A DNA stretch of 64,000 bases from Pleomorphomonas sp. (GTDB lineage Bacteria; Pseudomonadota; Alphaproteobacteria; Rhizobiales; Pleomorphomonadaceae). The notes below the pieces were generated by a model. The model did not search any database and was not told where the DNA came from. It worked only from the letters and a program-made list of their open reading frames with translations. Each line of letters begins with the position of its first letter. The first letter of the stretch is position 1. Below, one piece after another: positions 59,109 to 64,000 of this stretch. The stretch is taken from positions 1-64,000 of the forward strand of contig JARKNW010000021.1 of assembly GCA_029976075.1 (NCBI GenBank). The letters run 5' to 3'. A program made the position numbers and the translations under genes.

Positions 59109-59899
59109 GCCACTTCTCCCGGCAAGCCTCGCCGCCAGATCTCGAAATACCGGCGGACCGGTCCGATGACGATGCGATCGACGATGAGCAGCAGCACCAC
59201 GACCACGACCACCCAGGCCATCGTCTTGGCGGTATCGACCTCGGCACGGGCTGCCGCAAGGCCATCGCCGATACCACCGGCACCGGACAGTAGCTCGGCC
59301 ATCACGGCCACTTTCCAGCTCATGGCCAGCGCCGTCCCGAGTGCCGGTAGCAAGTGGGAGAGAACGTGCGGCAGGTAGACGTCGACGATCCGGGCACCAA
59401 GAGGAACGCGGAACGCGCGCGCCATGGTGCGAAGCCCGCCATCGACGGTGCGCGTACCCTGGGTTGCAGCGGCAAACACGACCGGCCCTGCGGCAACCGC
59501 CACGGAGAATGTCGCCGCAAGACCCGAACCGCCGAACCACAGCAGCGACAGGACCACCCAGGCAATGGCCGGCACGCCGATCAGGATGGTAGCGATCGGC
59601 TGCAGCATCGCCCGCACCGGCATCGAGCGCCCGGCAAGTCCGCCCAACAGCGCCCCGGCGAGCGTCGCCGCGAGAAAGCCGCTGAGCGCGTCACGCGTTG
59701 TCGTCACCACGGCCGGCCAGAGTTCTCCCCGTATCCCAGTTTGCCCGAGGGCAAGGATCGTTGCCAGGGGTGACGGCAAGACGAAATCGCCATAGATACG
59801 GTGACCGATCTCCCAGAGCGCTATGACGGCGACGAGCCCAAGCACCGCCCAGCGACGCTCGCCACCGCCGGCCAGCTGACGCCAGGAGACCTTTGGCAT
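59105..59899 (-). CDS. NitT/TauT/SsuC-type ABC transporter permease
   Basis: A 264-aa permease with six helices. The N-terminal LWEIGHRIYGDFVLPSPLAT and the EAA-like coupling loop MARAFRVPLGARIVDVYLP are the expected segments. It sits between binding-protein and ATPase genes, four-base overlap with the latter and four bases after the former. Confidence 0.88.
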   Translation of the reverse strand: MPKVSWRQLAGGGERRWAVLGLVAVIALWEIGHRIYGDFVLPSPLATILALGQTGIRGELWPAVVTTTRDALSGFLAATLAGALLGGLAGRSMPVRAMLQPIATILIGVPAIAWVVLSLLWFGGSGLAATFSVAVAAGPVVFAAATQGTRTVDGGLRTMARAFRVPLGARIVDVYLPHVLSHLLPALGTALAMSWKVAVMAELLSGAGGIGDGLAAARAEVDTAKTMAWVVVVVVLLLIVDRIVIGPVRRYFEIWRRGLPGEVA

Positions 59900-59903
59900 G
59901 GTG

Positions 59904-60911
59904 TCAGCTTCCCCAATAGAATGCCGGCTCCGGCAACCGCCCGGCGACGATGTCCGGCGACAGCGTCATCAGCGCCTCGAAATAGGCCTCGAGATCGGCC
60001 CTGGCATCCCGTGCCGAGGCAACCTTCAAGCGGAAGCGCGGCAATGACGCCTCGATGATCGGTGACGGCAACTTCAGCGGACCGGCGATCAGCGTCGCAG
60101 CATCCTTTGGATGAGCGGCGACCCAATTTGCAGCCTCCATGGAAGCGGCATGCAACGCGGCTGCCACGTCGGGGTGGGCATTGAGAAAGCCCTCCGTCAC
60201 CGCGAGGCCGGCCTGCGGAATACCCACAGGACGGCCGGTCTGACTGGCATAGAGTTCGGTGACGTCGAGGGCGCGCGTGACGATAACGCCCGCCTGCCTC
60301 GCCTTGATTTCCGCAGCACTTGCGGCCGGCTCCGGCAACACCGCGGCGTCGGCCTTGCCCGCCAGCAGCAAAGGCACCGCCTCGGCCGAGGTACCGACAT
60401 AGGAAAGCGTCAGGTCCCGATCTGGCTCGAGCCCGGCAGCCTTGAGTACGAAGCGGGTCAGCAGGTCCGGCGCGTCGTTCTTGGCTCCCACCAGCAGCGT
60501 CTTCCCCTTGAGGTCTTCGATCCTTTCAAGCCGCACGCCCTGCCCTGCGAAGATATAGAGCAACCCCCAGGTCAGAACATTGACGAGGTGAACCCCGGCG
60601 CCGCGATTGAACAGATTGGCGGCGGCATAGCTGGGTGCGGCGAACAGGGCGATGTCGCCGGACACAACACCAGCCCGCATCTGATCGGCGGTACGCCAGA
60701 TGTCGAACCGTGCGTCTCCCACAAGCGACGACAGGGCGCCGGATGCGACCGCCCGCGCCAGTACGACCGAAGGAGAGGCCGGCATGCCCCACACTGTCAG
60801 ACGGTCAAGCGTGGCCGCGCGAGCCGGAAGCGCGACGAGCCCGGCGACAGCGGTCAGACATTCGAGAAAACGGCGACGATTCATACCTGCGAGCATGGAA
60901 GAAACTGTCAT
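59904..60911 (-). CDS. NitT/TauT/SsuA-type substrate-binding protein, Tat-like signal
   Basis: A 335-aa periplasmic protein. NRRRFLECLTAVAGLV looks like a twin-arginine signal, cleaved near PARAA. The mature domain (WGMPASPSVVLARAV, DLKGKTLLVGAKNDAPD) fits the SsuA/TauA/NMT1-like binding fold. Ligand is unknown. Start at 60911 has AGGT seven bases before it; ATG 60884 begins MNRRRFLE but has no room for a ribosome site. A divergent flavoprotein gene begins at 61286. Confidence 0.82.
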   Translation of the reverse strand: MTVSSMLAGMNRRRFLECLTAVAGLVALPARAATLDRLTVWGMPASPSVVLARAVASGALSSLVGDARFDIWRTADQMRAGVVSGDIALFAAPSYAAANLFNRGAGVHLVNVLTWGLLYIFAGQGVRLERIEDLKGKTLLVGAKNDAPDLLTRFVLKAAGLEPDRDLTLSYVGTSAEAVPLLLAGKADAAVLPEPAASAAEIKARQAGVIVTRALDVTELYASQTGRPVGIPQAGLAVTEGFLNAHPDVAAALHAASMEAANWVAAHPKDAATLIAGPLKLPSPIIEASLPRFRLKVASARDARADLEAYFEALMTLSPDIVAGRLPEPAFYWGS

Positions 60912-61285
60912 GGTGGGACCTGAAACCGAGCGGCAAACCGTCTCTCAAAAGCAATTGCCTGACACTAGACCAATTCGGGCCCGGGAGGAAATTGTCGGAT
61001 CCACGCACGAGCGCGGAGGAACAACGAACCGGAAACCAAGTTATTCCGAAGAGATACGGATAGGCTGCACGCTCGTACGCGATAATGCGTAACGTGAAAG
61101 CTGAGAACCATAAGCATCTAAATCGAAAAAGAGAAAAAGCAACTACGTAGCCCGCTTCGTTTGACTTTCATCATTGCTGTTTGCATGGCAGATGCCTCTG
61201 GAACGCATGATACGGACATTTTCCCCGAGGGTCGCTCGCCTGTGACAGACTTGCCGGGGAACGCCCAACCAAGCGGGGATGGAGC
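60912..61285. other. Divergent intergenic region before the flavoprotein gene
   Basis: A 374-base region with an AT-rich part (about 61095-61150). It contains a weak FNR/FixK-like sequence TTGAC-TTTC-ATCAT at 61161-61174, which is close to chance expectation. No sigma-54 site or convincing small frame was seen. A GGGGATGGAGC segment supplies the ribosome site for ATG 61286. Confidence 0.45.
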
Positions 61286-63286
61286 ATGGCACAGGTTGTT
61301 TATGGCGTGTGGGACGGTGTCGTCCACGATTATCGCCAAGGAAAGGCCGTGGAGGGCGCGACGCCTCCCGACCTGAAGGACTTCGAGGTCTTCAACGAGA
61401 ACAACCCGATCCGCGCCTTCGTGGCCGATCGCGGTTTCTTCGTCTTCGATGAGAAGGTCAATCTCATCGACACCTTCTGGCAGTACCTCAGCAAGGCGGC
61501 CGATGAATCCTGCGGCAAGTGCACACCTTGCCGCATGGGTACCGTGCTGGTGCGTGACGCACTTGGCGCCATGCGCCGTGGGCTCGAGGGCGACCTCAGC
61601 CTCGACGAGATCGCCACCATGGCCGAACAGATGCGCGCCACCTCGCTCTGCGGCCTCGGCCAGTCCTGCGGCACCGCGCTCGGCAAGGCGATCGCCGCCT
61701 TCCGCGACGAGTTCGAGGCCGAGCTCGCCAAGAAGGAACCGGCACGCCAGCAGAACGCCATGAGCTACATGACGGCGCCCTGCATCGAGGCATGCCCGTC
61801 CAAGGTCAACGTGCCCCGCTACATCGACTACATCCGCGATGGCAAGCCCGAGCATTCGCTCGGCGTCATCCTGCAGAAGTATCCGATGGCCGCGACCTGC
61901 AGCCGCGTCTGCGTCCGCTTCTGCGAGGCGGCCTGCCGCCGCAAGATGGTCGACGAGGCCGTCGGCATCAAGATCCTGAAGCGCTATGTCGCCGAGTATC
62001 AGACCGGCCCGCATCCGCTGGTGTTCTCCAAGGACATGATCGCCAACATCCTACCGGAAGATCAGCGCGTCGCCATCGTCGGCGCCGGGCCGGCCGGCGT
62101 TTCCTGCGCCTATCACCTGCTGATGCGCGGCTATCACGTCGACGTCTACGAAGCCCAGGGCGAGATGGGCGGCATGGCCGCCATCGGCATCCCGTCCTAT
62201 CGACTGCCGAAGGACGTGCTGCTCAACGAGATGCACGCCATCACCAATCTCGGCGGACGCTTCTTCTTCAACCAGCGCCTCGGCACCGACTTCTCGGTCG
62301 ATGAGCTGTTCAAGCGCGGCTACAAGTCGGTGTTCCTCGCCCTGGGTTGCCAGGAAGGCACCAAGATGGGCTGCGACAACGAGGATACCAGCCTCGACGG
62401 CTACGAGTCCGGCATCGGCTTCCTGCTCAAGGTCCACGACCACGTCGCTGGCATCAAGACGCACAATATCGACGGTGAAGTCGTGGTTGTTGGCGGCGGC
62501 AACGTCGCCATGGACTGCGTCCGCTCGGCCGTCCGCATGGGCGCCAAGAAGGTCCACCTCGTCTATCGCCGCACCGAAGCCGACATGCCAGCCGACCACG
62601 AGGAAGTCGTGGCTGCCCATGCCGAAGGCATCGAGTTCCATGTGCTGACCAACCCGGTCTCCATCATCTCGGAGAACGGCAAGGTCACCGGCGTCAAGCT
62701 CACCAAGATGGAGCAGACGGAAATGGACGCCAAGGGTCGCCGCAACGTGCGGCCGATCCCCGGCAGCGAATATGTCATGCCCTGCTCGGTGGTGATCGCC
62801 GCCATCGGCCAGCAGGTCGACACCGGTTCGGTCAAGCCCGAAGACGGCGTCGAGATGAGCAAGTGGAACTGGGTCGTCGCCAACAAGGAGACGCTGGCCA
62901 CCTCGCGGCCCGGCGTGTTCGCCGGTGGCGACTGCTACCTCGGCCCGTCGACGCTGATCGCCGCCATGGCCGACGGCCTCAAGGCCGCCCGCAACATCGA
63001 CGACTATCTGCGGCGGGGCTCGACCCGCTTCTTCCCGCGCTCGCGCATGCGCAAGATCCTGGAGAACAACAAGCTGTTCTCCAACGACTGCATCGAGGTG
63101 CCGGTCAAGAACGAGTACCGCGTCCACCATCCGGAACTGTCGCCGGAAGTGCGCAAGACCATGTTCGGGGAAGTCGAGCAGATCATCAGCTCCGAGGACG
63201 CCTACAAGGAGTCCATGCGCTGCATGCGCTGCTACCGCATCTATTCCGTGATCACCGAACACTCCATCCCCGAAGGAGCGGCGTGA
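61286..63286 (+). CDS. NuoF-tail/GltD-like fusion flavoprotein, NAD(P)H oxidoreductase
   Basis: A 666-aa fusion. Residues about 60-140 match the C-terminal [4Fe-4S] part of NuoF (ESCGKCTPCRMGT with Cys76, 79, 82, then TSLCGLGQSCG with Cys122). The NuoF FMN/NADH domain is missing. The rest is like the small subunit of glutamate synthase (GltD): N-terminal Fe-S cysteines (CIEACPS; CSRVCVRFCEAAC), FAD loop VAIVGAGPAGVSCAY, and NAD(P) loop VVVVGGGNVAMDCVRSAV. The C-terminus has extra cysteines (MRCMRCYR). It likely passes electrons between NAD(P)H and the next gene product. Confidence 0.85.
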   Translation: MAQVVYGVWDGVVHDYRQGKAVEGATPPDLKDFEVFNENNPIRAFVADRGFFVFDEKVNLIDTFWQYLSKAADESCGKCTPCRMGTVLVRDALGAMRRGLEGDLSLDEIATMAEQMRATSLCGLGQSCGTALGKAIAAFRDEFEAELAKKEPARQQNAMSYMTAPCIEACPSKVNVPRYIDYIRDGKPEHSLGVILQKYPMAATCSRVCVRFCEAACRRKMVDEAVGIKILKRYVAEYQTGPHPLVFSKDMIANILPEDQRVAIVGAGPAGVSCAYHLLMRGYHVDVYEAQGEMGGMAAIGIPSYRLPKDVLLNEMHAITNLGGRFFFNQRLGTDFSVDELFKRGYKSVFLALGCQEGTKMGCDNEDTSLDGYESGIGFLLKVHDHVAGIKTHNIDGEVVVVGGGNVAMDCVRSAVRMGAKKVHLVYRRTEADMPADHEEVVAAHAEGIEFHVLTNPVSIISENGKVTGVKLTKMEQTEMDAKGRRNVRPIPGSEYVMPCSVVIAAIGQQVDTGSVKPEDGVEMSKWNWVVANKETLATSRPGVFAGGDCYLGPSTLIAAMADGLKAARNIDDYLRRGSTRFFPRSRMRKILENNKLFSNDCIEVPVKNEYRVHHPELSPEVRKTMFGEVEQIISSEDAYKESMRCMRCYRIYSVITEHSIPEGAA

Positions 63287-63290
63287 GACC

Positions 63291-64000
63291 ATGTGCAACG
63301 TCGAAACTCTCACCCCCGTCGGCGCCGAAGCCACGATCAACGTCAAGATCAACGGCAAGGCCGTAACGGCCTATCCGAACGAGACGATCCTCGCCGCCGC
63401 CCGCCGGCATGACTTCTACATTCCGACGCTCTGCGAGCTGGCCGACATCGACCACACCCCCGGCACCTGCCGCGTGTGCCTTGTCGAGATCCAGATGCCG
63501 GACCAGGCCGGCACCCATATGGTGACGGCCTGCAACACGCCGGTTAAGGAAGGTCTCGCCATCGAGACGCGCACCAAGAAGGTGCGCGACATGCAGAAGC
63601 TGCAGGTCGAACTGTTGATGGCCGACCATCTTCAGGACTGCGCCACCTGCACTCGTCATGGCTCCTGCGAACTTCAGGACGTGGCGCAGTTCGTCGGCCT
63701 GAAGGAGAACCGCTTCTTCGACCCGATCCGCGTCGCCTCCCGTGAAGTCGATACCTCGTCGCCGGCCATGGTCCGCGACATGACCAAGTGCATTCGCTGC
63801 CAGCGTTGCGTCGCGGTCTGCCGCTACCACCAGGAAGTCGACGCGCTGGTCATCACCGGCACCGGCCTCGATACAGCCGTCGGCCTGCGTCACGGCAAGA
63901 ACCAGAAGGACTCGACCTGCGTCACCTGCGGCCAGTGCGTCCTGGTCTGCCCGACCGGCGCCCTCGCCGAGAAGGACGAGACCGATCGCGTCCTCGATTT
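63291..64000 (+). CDS. N-terminal part of a hydrogenase- or formate-dehydrogenase-type Fe-S subunit, cut by window end
   Basis: ATG 63291 lies four bases after the previous stop, and 236 codons are visible. Order of clusters: a plant-type [2Fe-2S] domain (CELADIDHTPGTCRVCLVE), a His/Cys-ligated [4Fe-4S] site HLQDCATCTRHGSC (His-x3-Cys-x2-Cys-x5-Cys), then two ferredoxin-type sites CIRCQRCVAVC and CVTCGQCVLVCPTGAL. This N-terminal set is shared by [FeFe]-hydrogenases, NAD-linked formate dehydrogenase alpha subunits and NuoG. The partner gene favours an [FeFe]-hydrogenase, but the catalytic domain is outside the window. Confidence 0.8.
   Translation, partial: MCNVETLTPVGAEATINVKINGKAVTAYPNETILAAARRHDFYIPTLCELADIDHTPGTCRVCLVEIQMPDQAGTHMVTACNTPVKEGLAIETRTKKVRDMQKLQVELLMADHLQDCATCTRHGSCELQDVAQFVGLKENRFFDPIRVASREVDTSSPAMVRDMTKCIRCQRCVAVCRYHQEVDALVITGTGLDTAVGLRHGKNQKDSTCVTCGQCVLVCPTGALAEKDETDRVLD

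Noticed and set aside
61161-61174. FNR/FixK-like box TTGAC-N4-ATCAT before the flavoprotein gene
   Set aside because: It has seven of the eight core bases, and sites this good are expected about 20 times by chance in 64 kb. It would be functionally attractive but is not supportable alone. A similar near-match at 20300-20313 was dropped for the same reason.

Overview
The window looks like chromosomal DNA from a high-GC alphaproteobacterium of the order Hyphomicrobiales (Rhizobiales). Supporting signs are an IalB-family gene beside rlmN, an argC of the short type, palindromic intergenic repeats of a kind familiar from rhizobial genomes, an isolated nifB-nifS-nifV cluster, and LysE/RhtB and methyl-accepting chemotaxis genes. 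At the right edge there is a flavoprotein plus iron-sulfur protein pair that resembles the start of an [FeFe]-hydrogenase locus. A free-living, facultatively anaerobic diazotroph (for example Pleomorphomonas-like) would fit, but that is inference. No tRNA, rRNA, CRISPR array, prophage or complete insertion sequence was seen.

Layout. 1-17 kb is mostly core genome: the tail of an unidentified protein, typA, a Bcr/CflA exporter, a LysE exporter, a chemoreceptor, argG, a glycosyltransferase, a DUF1232 protein, an IalB-like protein, rlmN, a second LysE exporter, a low-molecular-weight phosphatase, thpR, argC, leuD and a RidA-like gene. 17-22 kb holds a DUF1223 protein, a stand-alone Lrp-type RAM domain, a metallophosphoesterase, a Nudix hydrolase and the ahpC-ahpD peroxidase pair. 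22.4-26.4 kb is the nifB-nifS-nifV operon, preceded by a textbook sigma-54 promoter and a NifA upstream activator site. 26.4-42.2 kb holds a Gfo/Idh/MocA oxidoreductase, a ROK kinase, a second chemoreceptor, an MFS exporter, an LPG-synthase-type membrane protein, an MscS channel, the ABC-F protein Uup, pyrF, an aldehyde dehydrogenase, an ethanolamine-type permease and cobU/cobP. 42.4-49 kb has an ExoY-like sugar transferase behind a second sigma-54 promoter candidate, then a three-gene RND efflux operon. 49-58.3 kb is a galactonate catabolic operon (sugar ABC transporter, lactonase, dgoK, dgoA, dgoD) with a divergent IclR regulator and a palindromic operator candidate between them. 58.3-61 kb is a NitT/TauT/SsuABC-type ABC transporter. 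61.3-64 kb is a NuoF-tail/GltD-like fusion followed by a multi-cluster Fe-S protein cut by the window end.

How genes work together. NifB, NifS and NifV supply three inputs to nitrogenase cofactor synthesis: NifB-co, sulfur and homocitrate. The structural nif genes must lie elsewhere. The galactonate operon can import a sugar, open a lactone, dehydrate galactonate to 2-dehydro-3-deoxygalactonate, phosphorylate it and cleave it to pyruvate and glyceraldehyde 3-phosphate. The final pair probably moves electrons between NAD(P)H and a hydrogenase or formate dehydrogenase catalytic subunit, and the sequence beyond 64000 would decide which.
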